DNA from: an uncultured Collinsella sp.
GTDB lineage: Bacteria > Actinomycetota > Coriobacteriia > Coriobacteriales > Coriobacteriaceae
Direction of reading: 5' to 3'
Assembly: GCA_934646965.1 (NCBI GenBank)
Contig: CAKUEZ010000007.1
Coordinates: 1-40,645, forward strand
DNA length: 40,645 nt
In this document: piece after piece, positions 15,309 through 23,460 of the stretch
Numbering within the stretch: position 1 is the first letter of the stretch
How the letters are laid out: every line of letters begins with the position of its first letter
Notes under the pieces: generated by a model
What the model was told of the DNA's origin: nothing
Database searches by the model: none
The model's input: only the letters and a program-made list of their open reading frames with translations
Made by a program: the position numbers and the translations under genes

Positions 15309-16328
15309 ATGACTTCCACCCTTCCCGCCCCCATCGATAAGCTCGCCATCATCGTCGTTACGTACAAGCGCCAGGAGCTCTTGGCCAACCTGTTCGACTC
15401 TATGACCGAGCTCACGGCCGCGCCTTGGCGCATCGTGATTGTCGATAACGAGAATTCGCGCGAGACCGAGGCCATGTGCTCCGCGTTTAACGAGCGCTTG
15501 GCAAACCTGTGGAGCATTGATGCCGACCAGCCCGACGCACAGGGTGGCACCGACCGCGTTATCTATGCTCCGCAGCTCAAAAACGGCGGCGGCGCGGGCG
15601 GCTTTTCCGCCGGCACCAAGTGCGCCTATGACCTGGGCGCCCAGTGGTTCTGGGTGATGGACGACGATGTGCTCGTTATCCCCGAGGGTATTGAACGCCT
15701 TGCCAAGTGGACCGATCGCTACGACGTCATCCAGGGTTCGCGCCTGGACTTTGACGGCGGCGCCTTCTTTTGGCAGTACCAGCTCATCCTTTCGCTCGGC
15801 ATCCCCAACCCCGTCGCCAAGTGGGACCTGGGCCCTGAGGGTTACCGCGCTATGAACCAACTGTGCTTTGAGGGCGGCATGTTCTCGCGCCGCGTGGTCG
15901 ACAAGATCGGCCTGCCCGACGCGCGCTTCTTCATCTACGGCGACGACGCCTGCTACGGCTATGTCGCCAGCCAGCACTTCCCCGCCGCCGTGGTCGCCGA
16001 CGTGGTGCTTAAGCGCGCCCGCGCCGTCTCCAACTGGGACATCGCCGGCAAGCGCCAGCTCAACTCCACGAGCGACACCAACCGCTACTACATCATGCGC
16101 AATCGAGGCTTTTTGGCCCGCTACATGCAAATCTATGGCGACTACCACCCGGTGCTGTTCCGCCTGGGCAACGCGGCGACCTTCTGCAAGGAATTCATTC
16201 GCCTGGCTGCAGTCGATAAGTGCTTTAAGACCGGCATCCCGGCGCTGCGCCGCGGTATGAAGGACGCCCGCAAGATCATCAAGGATCCTGACTGGAAGCC
16301 CATGCCGCCCATGAAGGACGCCGAGTAA
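15309..16328 (+). CDS. GT2-family glycosyltransferase (galactofuranosyl/rhamnosyl-transferase-like)
   Basis: I choose the ATG at 15309 (MTSTLPAPIDKLAIIVVTYK), with GAAAGGA about 12 bases upstream, over an open frame that continues 72 bases further 5'. The 339-residue product has VTYKRQELLANLF at the N-terminus, IVIVDNENS, the run LKNGGGAGGFSAGTKCAY, and FWVMDDDVLV as the DDD metal motif. This arrangement (GGGAGGF plus WxMDDD) is characteristic of GlfT-like and rhamnosyl GT2 enzymes that build cell-wall galactan or rhamnan. The later part has ARFFIYGDDACYGYV. Substrate is inferred only by resemblance. No membrane segment. Confidence 0.85.
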   Translation: MTSTLPAPIDKLAIIVVTYKRQELLANLFDSMTELTAAPWRIVIVDNENSRETEAMCSAFNERLANLWSIDADQPDAQGGTDRVIYAPQLKNGGGAGGFSAGTKCAYDLGAQWFWVMDDDVLVIPEGIERLAKWTDRYDVIQGSRLDFDGGAFFWQYQLILSLGIPNPVAKWDLGPEGYRAMNQLCFEGGMFSRRVVDKIGLPDARFFIYGDDACYGYVASQHFPAAVVADVVLKRARAVSNWDIAGKRQLNSTSDTNRYYIMRNRGFLARYMQIYGDYHPVLFRLGNAATFCKEFIRLAAVDKCFKTGIPALRRGMKDARKIIKDPDWKPMPPMKDAE

Positions 16329-16352
16329 TCGAAGCCGGAAACACCCCGTCGT

Positions 16353-18146
16353 CTAAAGTCGCTGGCACACCACGGACACGCGTTGCCCATCAAAACCAAA
16401 GCCCCAGCGCATGCGGCCAACGCCGGGCCGAGGCACACGGATCTCATCGACACCGTCGCGCTCTATGTCGAGCAGTGCCTGAACGGCCAGCAATTCCAGC
16501 CCTAGCGCATCCACATCGGGGTCATACATCATATTGATCGTTATGAGCGGGCGCTTATCAAGCATGCCGAGAGTGTCGGCAACATCAAACACCCTCCCCG
16601 TGGGAAACACCTGAATATCCCAGCGATCCGCACCGCGCTTTCTGCCGGACAACGGATTGGCGTAACCGGGCAGCCCAAAGCAGAGCCCCTGCAACAACAG
16701 GTGATAGGGCAAAGGATCGCCCGCTTCAACCGTGCCGATTCCCGCGTTACCGATCATGCGGTCCATCGCCCGCCTCACCGCATCCTCGTCACCGCGGCAC
16801 AAACCATCGCGAAATTGATCGATATCTCGAACGTCCTCGGCGGCGCACTCAAACCATTCGATGATCACGAGACGCAACGCCTGGCAGAGCTCGCCATTGG
16901 GCAGACGCAGAGCACGCGAAAGGGCATCGTGCTCCGACTCCTCGGTCGCATCCGTTGTCAAAAAGCCAGACAGGTAAAGCGCAGTCCAAATATCATCAGG
17001 CGACTCAGCCCCTTGCCCCACAGCGCCCAGGTTCAGCGGAGCCTCAACGCAACCATGAGGCTCGAGCAGATCGAACAACACCGACAGGCGATTCAAATTC
17101 CAATCGCCAATTACCTTACTCAAGTGATCGGCATATCCATAGAGATCCGTTCGCGCGGGCGGCATGCACCCGCGATCCGCATAACCGATCAAGCGGCCCG
17201 GGTTTTCGCAGCAAAACTCACCAAACCGGTAGCCTTCAAGCCATTCACGCGCTTCGTCCAGACAATCCTTGCGACCGGCGCGCCCCAACAACGCCTGACA
17301 TTCGGCATCCGAGAAGCCAAACCAGCAATCGCACCAGGACGAAAGCGGAGTCGCCAAGCGAAACGGGCAGCCAGTCCGCGTCAGCGCCGCCTCTGCAGGC
17401 CCGGGGCGCTCCCCCATCAGGCAAGCCAATCGCAGCGAATAGCCCGTCGAGGCAATGGCATCGAAGAGCACGCGCTCCAGCAACTCCGCCGGAGCGATGA
17501 CACTGTCGCGTTTCGTTCCCGTACTTTTCGACCACGCTGCATCGTAGTCATCAACCAGAAGCACAACCTGTTCGTCGCAAGCCATCTCCAGCAGCTCAAT
17601 CAGAACCCCAAGCACGGCATCGATCTCATCGGGGCTCGCCACACCGCGTGCAACACGCTCGACATGACGCACCTTACAGCTCGGCAAATCCGGTGCCGCC
17701 AGCAATGGCAGTAAGCGAGCACACTCATGGACAACGGCATCGCGCAGGGTCGCAGCAGCATCGGCACCACGCTTTGCGACGGAGGAAAAGTCCAGCATGA
17801 TCACGGGGTAGCATGCATATTCATCGCGATAAATCCCCTCTTCGGCGTCCCAAATCTGCGTGCCGACAAATATCCCGGGGTCTGCTCTCCCAATCACCGG
17901 GCGCTCCAAAAACGCCTTGAGCATCGACAGGTTCACGCTCTTGCCAAAGCCCTCGGGCCGGCAACACACCACAACGGATGCGTCGCAATCCAAAACATCG
18001 GCAATAAATAGAGTCTTATCGACTAACATGCACCGATCAACTGCCTTGGCAAAATCGTGAACGCCGACCGGCAAAGCCGTGTCGTCTGCATGATCGATCA
18101 GTCGCGCATCAACACCAGTTTCACCATAATTCACCTGTTCAGACAC
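16353..18146 (-). CDS. AAA-ATPase-like protein with degenerate DUF1703 (PD-(D/E)xK-like) C-terminus
   Basis: The 597-residue protein has the AAA-ATPase_like (PF09820) layout: a DFAKAVDRCMLVDKTLFIAD start, Walker A variant CRPEGFGKSVNLSML around residues 62-76, and a Walker B-like run VVLLVDDYDAAW around 195-206. The C-terminal region beginning at YHLLLQGLCFGL corresponds to DUF1703 with RWDIQVFPTG in place of the usual GRxD strand. The following strand, which normally carries IExK, reads ITINMMYD, so the nuclease-type ExK is missing. Such proteins are multi-copy in gut bacteria; their role is not settled. It is alone on its strand between two convergent neighbours. Start ATG at 18144-18146. 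Confidence 0.8.
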   Translation of the reverse strand: MSEQVNYGETGVDARLIDHADDTALPVGVHDFAKAVDRCMLVDKTLFIADVLDCDASVVVCCRPEGFGKSVNLSMLKAFLERPVIGRADPGIFVGTQIWDAEEGIYRDEYACYPVIMLDFSSVAKRGADAAATLRDAVVHECARLLPLLAAPDLPSCKVRHVERVARGVASPDEIDAVLGVLIELLEMACDEQVVLLVDDYDAAWSKSTGTKRDSVIAPAELLERVLFDAIASTGYSLRLACLMGERPGPAEAALTRTGCPFRLATPLSSWCDCWFGFSDAECQALLGRAGRKDCLDEAREWLEGYRFGEFCCENPGRLIGYADRGCMPPARTDLYGYADHLSKVIGDWNLNRLSVLFDLLEPHGCVEAPLNLGAVGQGAESPDDIWTALYLSGFLTTDATEESEHDALSRALRLPNGELCQALRLVIIEWFECAAEDVRDIDQFRDGLCRGDEDAVRRAMDRMIGNAGIGTVEAGDPLPYHLLLQGLCFGLPGYANPLSGRKRGADRWDIQVFPTGRVFDVADTLGMLDKRPLITINMMYDPDVDALGLELLAVQALLDIERDGVDEIRVPRPGVGRMRWGFGFDGQRVSVVCQRL

Positions 18147-18278
18147 CGTAACTTCTCCCTATAACGCAGCACGATACCAATTGTAATGAGCAGCGCATAC
18201 GAAATGATGTCGCTGCTCAAACGTTTCGGGCAACGGTAGCAACAATGGCACAGATGGGTGCAACAAATCGTTGCACAA

Positions 18279-18314
18279 CAAAACGGGGCCCGATGCAACC
18301 GCACCGAGCCCCGC
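18279..18314 (-). terminator. Rho-independent terminator of the lysozyme-like gene
   Basis: Read on the minus strand, an imperfect stem with CGGGGC/GCCCCG ends closes around TGCGGTTGCA and is followed by TTTTG. It lies 30 bases past the stop of the secreted protein gene. A nested TGCAAC/GTTGCA dyad sits just beyond it (18259-18275). Confidence 0.7.
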
Positions 18315-18343
18315 TCTCGTCAGTATCTTTAGACGCCCAGGAA

Positions 18344-20020
18344 TTACTCCTTAAAGCAGTCCTCCCCAGAAGCCTTCTTCTGCTGATCGAGCTTATGTTT
18401 ACCGCTCACGATAGACGTAGCGCCCAATGTAGCCAGGCTCGCGCTGGCCAGGCTCGCCATCACGATAAGGTCGCCCGTCTTGGGCATGTTGCCGCCCGAG
18501 GACTTGGTCGTCGTGGTCGTGGTGGTTGTAGTGGTCACCGTCTTGGAGTCATTTTGCTCCTGGACCTGGTCATCGGTATTGCTCTTGCTCTCGTCCTTCT
18601 TCTCGGAGTCGTCCTTCTTCTCCTCAGAACCAGAACCCTTATCCGTTTCAGCCTTCTCAGATGTACCCTCGGATTTATTGTCCTTGGAGCCGTCCTTCGC
18701 GGCGTCGGTCTTCGTCACAGAGTTCTGGCCGTCATTGTCCTTGTTAGAAGATGAATTACCGCTTGCACCAGCCATCAACGACCCCAGCGTGAGCCCAAAC
18801 CGCTTAGCCGCAGAAGGCTTCTTGTTCGCCGGGGTAACGGGCGCATCCGTCTCCTTCTTCGAATCGTCCTTAGAGCTATTGGAACCAGACTCTGCGTTAG
18901 AGTCAGAGCCGGCTCCGGCAGAGGAACCGCTCGAACCGTTGGAAGGTTCAGAAGAGCCACTACCGGTCGAACCGGTGGAGGGCTCGGGAGAGCCGGTGTT
19001 GTTGCCGCCGGTACCGGTGGCAGGCTCATTCTTCTCGCCTCCATTGCCCTCATTGTTATCAGTATCGGGCTTCTGTGCGGGCTTAGACTCCTCAGGAGTC
19101 TGGCTTGAATCAGGCGTCTGAGTGGTCTCGGGATCATCAGGCTTCTTATTAGCCGCTTCGTTCTCCTCGTCCTCGGTAATATAAACCAGGCAGTCCTTGA
19201 GCTCGTTGCGGTAGCGATTCTTCCAACCCTCGTGATACTGGGGCTGACTCGAAAACTTGGTGGCGACATTGTTGACCACGCTATTGGAAAGCGCCGTCAC
19301 AAACTCGCGGTCGGTCATGTCGTTGGAAAGATTCGCCCAACGGAAAAAGTCCTGGCATCCATAGGTGCCGCACATGTTGGTGATGCTCCAGACCATGCCC
19401 TTGACGCAGTCGGCGCGGCCGGTGATGTCAATACCCAGCGCGCTCTTGAGCCACGACTCGGTAACCGCATAGTAGGAGTTGTACGCATAGGCATCCTGCA
19501 GCGCCGAGAACTCCGCGGGGTCGGTGTTATAGGCGCCCAGGAAAGCATCCTGCGCGATACGGCCGAGCTCGGTGAGCTGGCCATTCACAAACATGGGATT
19601 GTTCGAATTAGAAATCTCGCCACCGCGATCGATCGCGTCTTTGAGCATGCCATATTTAGCAGAATCGTAGTTGTAGACCTGCTTCATAAACGGGATGAGC
19701 GACCAGCGGCGATCGAACTGGTAATAGCCCAGTGCGTTGTAACCGTCACCGTACGAAAAACCCTGGTTATAGTTGCCATGGCTCTCGTACTTGGTAAAGT
19801 ACTTCATCTCGGGGGTCACGTTGACAAACGAAACGCCCTGGACCGACCTCAGCACGCCCGAGAAGGACTGCTGGGTGTAAAGGCCCTTATCGATATTGGT
19901 GGCATCCGAGGCAACGCCCGGCGCGGGCTCCTCGGCAACAGCGGCCGTGGGCGCGGAAACGGCGCCAAACGAGAGCGCCAGCGTCAGGCCCGCAACGATA
20001 GCGGAATGCTTGGGCTGCAT
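18344..20020 (-). CDS. Secreted, wall-anchored lysozyme-like protein
   Basis: The 558-residue protein starts with a signal peptide (MQPKHSAIVAGLTLALSFGA, cleavage near AVA-EE). Residues about 65-270 form a globular domain with FTKYESHGNYNQGFS, GDGYNALGYYQFDRRWSLIP and a C-terminal WANLSNDMTDREFV region, which looks like a lysozyme/transglycosylase-type domain with the Glu of KYESHG in the catalytic position; this is inference. Residues 280-505 are a Ser/Asp/Lys/Pro-rich low-complexity stalk ending in a ten-Thr run. MPKTG at 512-516, a hydrophobic segment and a basic patch form a sortase-type sorting signal with Met in place of Leu, followed by an unusually long tail. Probable surface peptidoglycan-active enzyme. 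Confidence 0.75.
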   Translation of the reverse strand: MQPKHSAIVAGLTLALSFGAVSAPTAAVAEEPAPGVASDATNIDKGLYTQQSFSGVLRSVQGVSFVNVTPEMKYFTKYESHGNYNQGFSYGDGYNALGYYQFDRRWSLIPFMKQVYNYDSAKYGMLKDAIDRGGEISNSNNPMFVNGQLTELGRIAQDAFLGAYNTDPAEFSALQDAYAYNSYYAVTESWLKSALGIDITGRADCVKGMVWSITNMCGTYGCQDFFRWANLSNDMTDREFVTALSNSVVNNVATKFSSQPQYHEGWKNRYRNELKDCLVYITEDEENEAANKKPDDPETTQTPDSSQTPEESKPAQKPDTDNNEGNGGEKNEPATGTGGNNTGSPEPSTGSTGSGSSEPSNGSSGSSAGAGSDSNAESGSNSSKDDSKKETDAPVTPANKKPSAAKRFGLTLGSLMAGASGNSSSNKDNDGQNSVTKTDAAKDGSKDNKSEGTSEKAETDKGSGSEEKKDDSEKKDESKSNTDDQVQEQNDSKTVTTTTTTTTTTKSSGGNMPKTGDLIVMASLASASLATLGATSIVSGKHKLDQQKKASGEDCFKE

Positions 20021-20147
20021 AAGATCCTCCCTGCATTGGTGTAGTTAAAGCGCAGTTTGCAAAGATAGATTCAATATTACAGCTCCCCGCTTGTTGCACA
20101 ACAACAACTCGGCAAACGGCAACAACCCTCCGCGAAATCTCAAGGAA

Positions 20148-20567
20148 TTAGATGAATTGGTCGTCAGGGGCCAAGAGAAGCTCGCCGTAGCGCTCCAACA
20201 GCCCGTCTCTCAACTGACAAAAAGCAGGGATATAGACGTTCAGGATGCGCTGGATCAAATCCTGCGCCAGCTTATTGTCATAAATATGAACGTTCGTATT
20301 GCGATCCCTGAGCATATCCAGCCAAGCGGCCTCGTCAATAAAGTCGTAGAACCGATAGGCTTCCTTCAAGATGGCACGAGGAGAGCCCGACGCAGCAAGC
20401 GTAGCGCCCTCATACTCGAGCAGACGCCTGAGGAGCGAAATTGAGATGCCGAAAACCTGCTCGTAGATATACGCACATCCGGAGACAACATAGTCGTTAT
20501 CGAAATCTTGGAATCGAGCTGTCTCCAGCAGCGCCAAACGTGAATCAAAGGCTTCGTACAACTTCAC
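20148..20567 (-). CDS. HEPN protein of the HepT/HI0074 (nucleotidyltransferase substrate-binding) family
   Basis: The best start is the GTG at 20567, 11 bases after the Rrf2 stop, giving 139 residues, the usual length for this family. Motifs include LLRRLLEYEGATLAASGSPR and AILKEAYRFYDFIDEAAWLD, then MLRDRNTNVHIYD. The R89-x4-H94 motif followed by a Tyr is the HEPN ribonuclease/AMP-acceptor signature. HepT-like toxins are normally paired with an MNT nucleotidyltransferase antitoxin, which AMPylates the Tyr. No MNT gene is visible within this window, so this one is an orphan. It is probably cotranscribed with the Fe-S regulator upstream, an unusual neighbour. Confidence 0.75.
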   Translation of the reverse strand: MKLYEAFDSRLALLETARFQDFDNDYVVSGCAYIYEQVFGISISLLRRLLEYEGATLAASGSPRAILKEAYRFYDFIDEAAWLDMLRDRNTNVHIYDNKLAQDLIQRILNVYIPAFCQLRDGLLERYGELLLAPDDQFI

Positions 20568-20578
20568 GAAAGCCAGCC

Positions 20579-21010
20579 CTACAGCTTGATATCGAAGTTG
20601 ATTTCGGGGACGGCGGCTAGGTCTGCCAGGGTCACGCCGTCGACGTAGTTCTCGATAACCTCGTCCAGGCCGCGCCAGAACTTGACCGTTGAACACAGGT
20701 CGCTACGAGTGCAGCTGTTGTCGATGCCGTCACACGCCACGGGCGCCGTGCTGCCCTCGACGGCACGCAGGATGTCGCCGGCGCGCACCTCGGCCGGGTC
20801 CTTGGCCATCATGTAGCCGCCGCCCTTGCCGCGCACGCTCTTGAGCAGGCCCGCCTTCATAAGCGGGCGGACCAGCTGTTCCAAATACTTTTGCGAAATA
20901 TGCTCGCGGTCAGCCACCTCGCGCAGTGCGATCTTACCCTCGGCGTCACCCAGCGCCGCGATATAGATCATCAGTCGGAGGGCATAGCGGCCCTTGGAAG
21001 AAATGAGCAT
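20579..21010 (-). CDS. Rrf2-family Fe-S-responsive transcriptional regulator of the suf operon
   Basis: The ATG at 21008-21010 (MLISSKGRYALRLMIYIAAL) with GGGAGGG five bases upstream gives 143 residues, the typical Rrf2 length; the longer open frame upstream is the promoter region. The winged helix (ALREVADREHISQKYLEQLV) lies at about residues 28-47, then VRGKGGGYM, the family's minor-groove wing. Cysteines C93, C100 and C106 have IscR-like spacing and probably bind a [2Fe-2S] or [4Fe-4S] cluster. It is divergent from sufC and sits next to two inverted repeats that could be its operators. Likely senses cluster status and controls sufCBDSU and itself. SufR/IscR-like; exact orthology not decided. 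Confidence 0.9.
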   Translation of the reverse strand: MLISSKGRYALRLMIYIAALGDAEGKIALREVADREHISQKYLEQLVRPLMKAGLLKSVRGKGGGYMMAKDPAEVRAGDILRAVEGSTAPVACDGIDNSCTRSDLCSTVKFWRGLDEVIENYVDGVTLADLAAVPEINFDIKL

Positions 21011-21030
21011 ACCTACCCTCCCATCGTTCC

Positions 21031-21061
21031 TGGGACAACATAACCTGAAGTGTTTGCCCCA
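21031..21061. promoter_or_regulatory. 31-bp inverted repeat, copy 1 (rrf2 side)
   Basis: TGGGACA-N17-TGCCCCA spans exactly 31 bp, 20 bp upstream of the Rrf2 start codon. It has one mismatch in the right arm compared with copy 2. Candidate autoregulatory operator. Confidence 0.55.
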
Positions 21062-21074
21062 AATTGTAAGTACG

Positions 21075-21105
21075 TGGGACAGGTAATTCTGATGAATTTG
21101 TCCCA
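21075..21105. promoter_or_regulatory. 31-bp inverted repeat, copy 2
   Basis: TGGGACA-N17-TGTCCCA is a perfect inverted repeat of the same 31-bp length, starting 44 bp after copy 1. It lies between the rrf2 and suf promoters and could repress both. Confidence 0.6.
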
Positions 21106-21126
21106 CAATCTGAAAAGTCGAGTGGA

Positions 21127-21170
21127 TTAGTCGGGTTTTCCCTTGACTAACGCCGAACCCATAGTAACTT
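21127..21170 (+). promoter_or_regulatory. suf promoter with an overlapping dyad
   Basis: TTGACT (21143-21148) and TAACTT (21165-21170) with 16-bp spacing form a plausible -35/-10 pair. The dyad TTAGTC-N12-GACTAA (21127-21132 and 21145-21150) overlaps the -35, so a second regulator site is possible. Confidence 0.5.
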
Positions 21171-21234
21171 TATTCCGAGAAGATTCCTAGGGTTTAGTAC
21201 ACCTATGAGTACACCATATACAGAGAGGGACAGC

Positions 21235-22035
21235 ATGAGCTCAAATCCGCTGCTTTCCATCGAAGGTCTGACCGCCTCCGTGGACGAGAAGACCATCCTC
21301 CACAACGTCAACCTCAACGTCGCCGCCGGCGAGACCCACGTGCTGATGGGCCCCAACGGTGCCGGCAAGTCCACCCTCGGCCACCTGGTCATGGGCGACC
21401 CCGTCTACACCGTCAACGACGGCCGCATCGTCTTTGACGGCCAGGACATCACCGAGCTCACCACCGACAAGCGCTCGCGTGCCGGCCTGTTCCTGAGCTT
21501 CCAGGCCCCGGTCGAGATTCCGGGCGTGCCGCTGTCGAGCTTTTTGCGCGCCAGCATCGCCGGCCGCCCCGGTCTGGAGATGAAGGGCAAGGAGTTCCGT
21601 CGTCGCGTAAAGGAGCTCGCAGCCGAGCTCAACATGGATACCGCTTATCTCAACCGCGAGCTGGGCGTGGGTTTCTCGGGCGGCGAGAAGAAGAAGGTCG
21701 AGATGCTCCAGCTCCTGCTGCTGCAGCCCAAGCTCGCTATCCTCGACGAGACCGACTCGGGCCTGGACGTCGACGCGCTTTCCACCGTCAGCCACGGCAT
21801 GGACGCCTACCGCAAGAGCTGCGACGGCTCCATGCTCATCATCACGCACAACACGCGCATCCTGGAGCACCTGGATGTCGACCGCGTCCACGTTATGGTC
21901 AAGGGCCACATCGTGCGCGAGGACGACGCCTCGCTCATCCCCTGGATCGACAAGAACGGCTTTGAGACCTTTGAGCGCGAGGCCGCCGAGCAGCGCGCCC
22001 AGGCCGAGGCCGCCGCTGCCGAGCAGCAGGCGTAA
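21235..22035 (+). CDS. sufC: Fe-S cluster assembly ATPase SufC
   Basis: I start at the ATG 21235, behind GAGAGGGA; another in-frame ATG at 21205 lacks a ribosome-binding site. The 266-residue ABC-type ATPase shows Walker A GPNGAGKST (39-47), Q-loop SFQAPVEIPG (88-97), signature FSGGEKKK (147-154) and Walker B LAILDETDSGLD (167-178). This is the typical SufC pattern. SufC drives conformational changes of the SufBCD scaffold during cluster assembly in the cytoplasm. It is first in the sufC-B-D-S-U operon, followed 12 bases later by sufB. The C-terminus carries an Ala/Glu-rich tail (EAAEQRAQAEAAAAEQQA), longer than usual. Confidence 0.95.
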   Translation: MSSNPLLSIEGLTASVDEKTILHNVNLNVAAGETHVLMGPNGAGKSTLGHLVMGDPVYTVNDGRIVFDGQDITELTTDKRSRAGLFLSFQAPVEIPGVPLSSFLRASIAGRPGLEMKGKEFRRRVKELAAELNMDTAYLNRELGVGFSGGEKKKVEMLQLLLLQPKLAILDETDSGLDVDALSTVSHGMDAYRKSCDGSMLIITHNTRILEHLDVDRVHVMVKGHIVREDDASLIPWIDKNGFETFEREAAEQRAQAEAAAAEQQA

Positions 22036-22047
22036 AGGGGCGACGCA

Positions 22048-23460
22048 ATGACCAAGAACCGCACCGAGGTCGCGGACATCGACCGCAGCCTCTACGATTT
22101 CACCTATGGCGAGGAGGGTTTCGAGCGCCTCGACGCCGGCATCACGCCCGACATCGTGCGCGAGATCAGCGCCAAGAAGGACGAGCCGCAGTGGATGCTC
22201 GACCTGCGCCTCAAGTCCCTCGAGATCTTTAACCGCTTCCCCGATCCGACGTGGGGCCCTTCCATCGAGGGCCTGGACATGGACAACATCGTCACCTACG
22301 TCAAGCCCAACACCGACCAAAAGCACGACTGGGAGTCGGTGCCCGACGACATCAAGAACACCTTTGAGCGCCTGGGCATTCCCGAGGCCGAGCGCAGCTA
22401 CCTGGCAGGCGTCGGCGCGCAGTACGACTCCGAGCTCGTCTACCACAACATGCAGGACACGGCATCCAAGATGGGCATCGTCTACTCCGGCATCGAGGAG
22501 GCCCTGCACGATCCGCAGTGGGAGCCGCTCATCCACGAGAAGTTTATGACGCTCATCCCGCCCACCGACCACAAGTTTGCGGCCCTGCACGGCGCCGTGT
22601 GGTCGGGCGGCTCGTTTGTCTACGTGCCCAAGGGCACCAAGCTCGACTTCCCGCTGCAGAGCTACTTCCGCCTCAACGCCAAGGGTGCCGGCCAGTTTGA
22701 GCACACGCTCATCATCGTCGAGGACGACGCCGACCTGCACTTTATCGAAGGTTGCTCCGCGCCCAAGTACAACGTGGCCAACCTCCACGCCGGCGCAGTG
22801 GAGCTCTTTGTGGGCAAGCGTGCGCACCTGCGCTACTCGACCATCGAGAACTGGTCCAAGAACATGTACAACCTCAACACCAAGCGTGCGCGCGTGGACG
22901 AGGACGGCGACATCGAGTGGATCAGCGGCTCCTTCGGCAGCCACGTGGGCTACCTCTACCCCATGAGCGTACTCAACGGCCGCCGCGCCCGCTCGAGCTT
23001 TACCGGCATCACCTTTGCCGGCGCCGGCCAGAACCTCGACACTGGCTGCAAGGTCGTGCTCAACGCGCCCGAGACCTCGGCGACCGTCGAGACCAAGGGC
23101 ATCTCCAAGAGCGGTGGCATCCAGACGTTCCGCAGCTCCATCGTTGCCACGCCCAAGGCTGAGGGCTCCAAGGCAACCGTGAGCTGCCAGTCGCTCATGC
23201 TCGACGACCAGAGCCGCTCCGATACCATCCCCGCCATGGACATCCGCGCCAAGAACGTCGACATCGGCCACGAGGCCACCATCGGCCGCATCGGCGACGA
23301 CAAGGTGTTCTACCTGATGAGCCGCGGTATCTCGGAGGAAGAGGCCCGCACCATGATCGTCAACGGCTTTGCCAACCCGGTCTCCAAGGAGCTGCCGCTG
23401 GAGTACGCCGTCGAGATGAACAACCTGATCAAGCTCGAGATGGAAGGAGCGATCGGATAA
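22048..23460 (+). CDS. sufB: Fe-S cluster scaffold protein SufB
   Basis: The 470-residue protein matches SufB over its whole length: YGEEGFERLDAGITPDIVRE near the N-terminus, GAVWSGGSFVYVPKGTKLDF, FEHTLIIVEDDADLHFIEGC followed by SAPKY with the conserved cluster Cys, and GHEATIGRIGDDKVFYLMSR near the C-terminus. It forms the SufBC2D complex on which [4Fe-4S] clusters are built. The ATG at 22048 follows AAAGGGGCGACGCA. Its stop TAA overlaps the next ATG (TAATG), so sufD is translationally coupled. Confidence 0.96.
   Translation: MTKNRTEVADIDRSLYDFTYGEEGFERLDAGITPDIVREISAKKDEPQWMLDLRLKSLEIFNRFPDPTWGPSIEGLDMDNIVTYVKPNTDQKHDWESVPDDIKNTFERLGIPEAERSYLAGVGAQYDSELVYHNMQDTASKMGIVYSGIEEALHDPQWEPLIHEKFMTLIPPTDHKFAALHGAVWSGGSFVYVPKGTKLDFPLQSYFRLNAKGAGQFEHTLIIVEDDADLHFIEGCSAPKYNVANLHAGAVELFVGKRAHLRYSTIENWSKNMYNLNTKRARVDEDGDIEWISGSFGSHVGYLYPMSVLNGRRARSSFTGITFAGAGQNLDTGCKVVLNAPETSATVETKGISKSGGIQTFRSSIVATPKAEGSKATVSCQSLMLDDQSRSDTIPAMDIRAKNVDIGHEATIGRIGDDKVFYLMSRGISEEEARTMIVNGFANPVSKELPLEYAVEMNNLIKLEMEGAIG

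Noticed and set aside
18259..18275. TGCAAC-N5-GTTGCA as a fourth copy of the SatD-region operator
   Set aside because: Half-site spacing is 5, not 7, and it lies at the 3' end of an unrelated gene beside a terminator.
21241..23271. A 676-codon open frame on the minus strand opposite sufC and sufB
   Set aside because: It is antisense to two certain genes and its composition (His/Val/Gly/Ala-rich) is the mirror of GC-rich codon bias. The same applies to long antisense frames over sufD, GGGtGRT and the glycosyltransferases.
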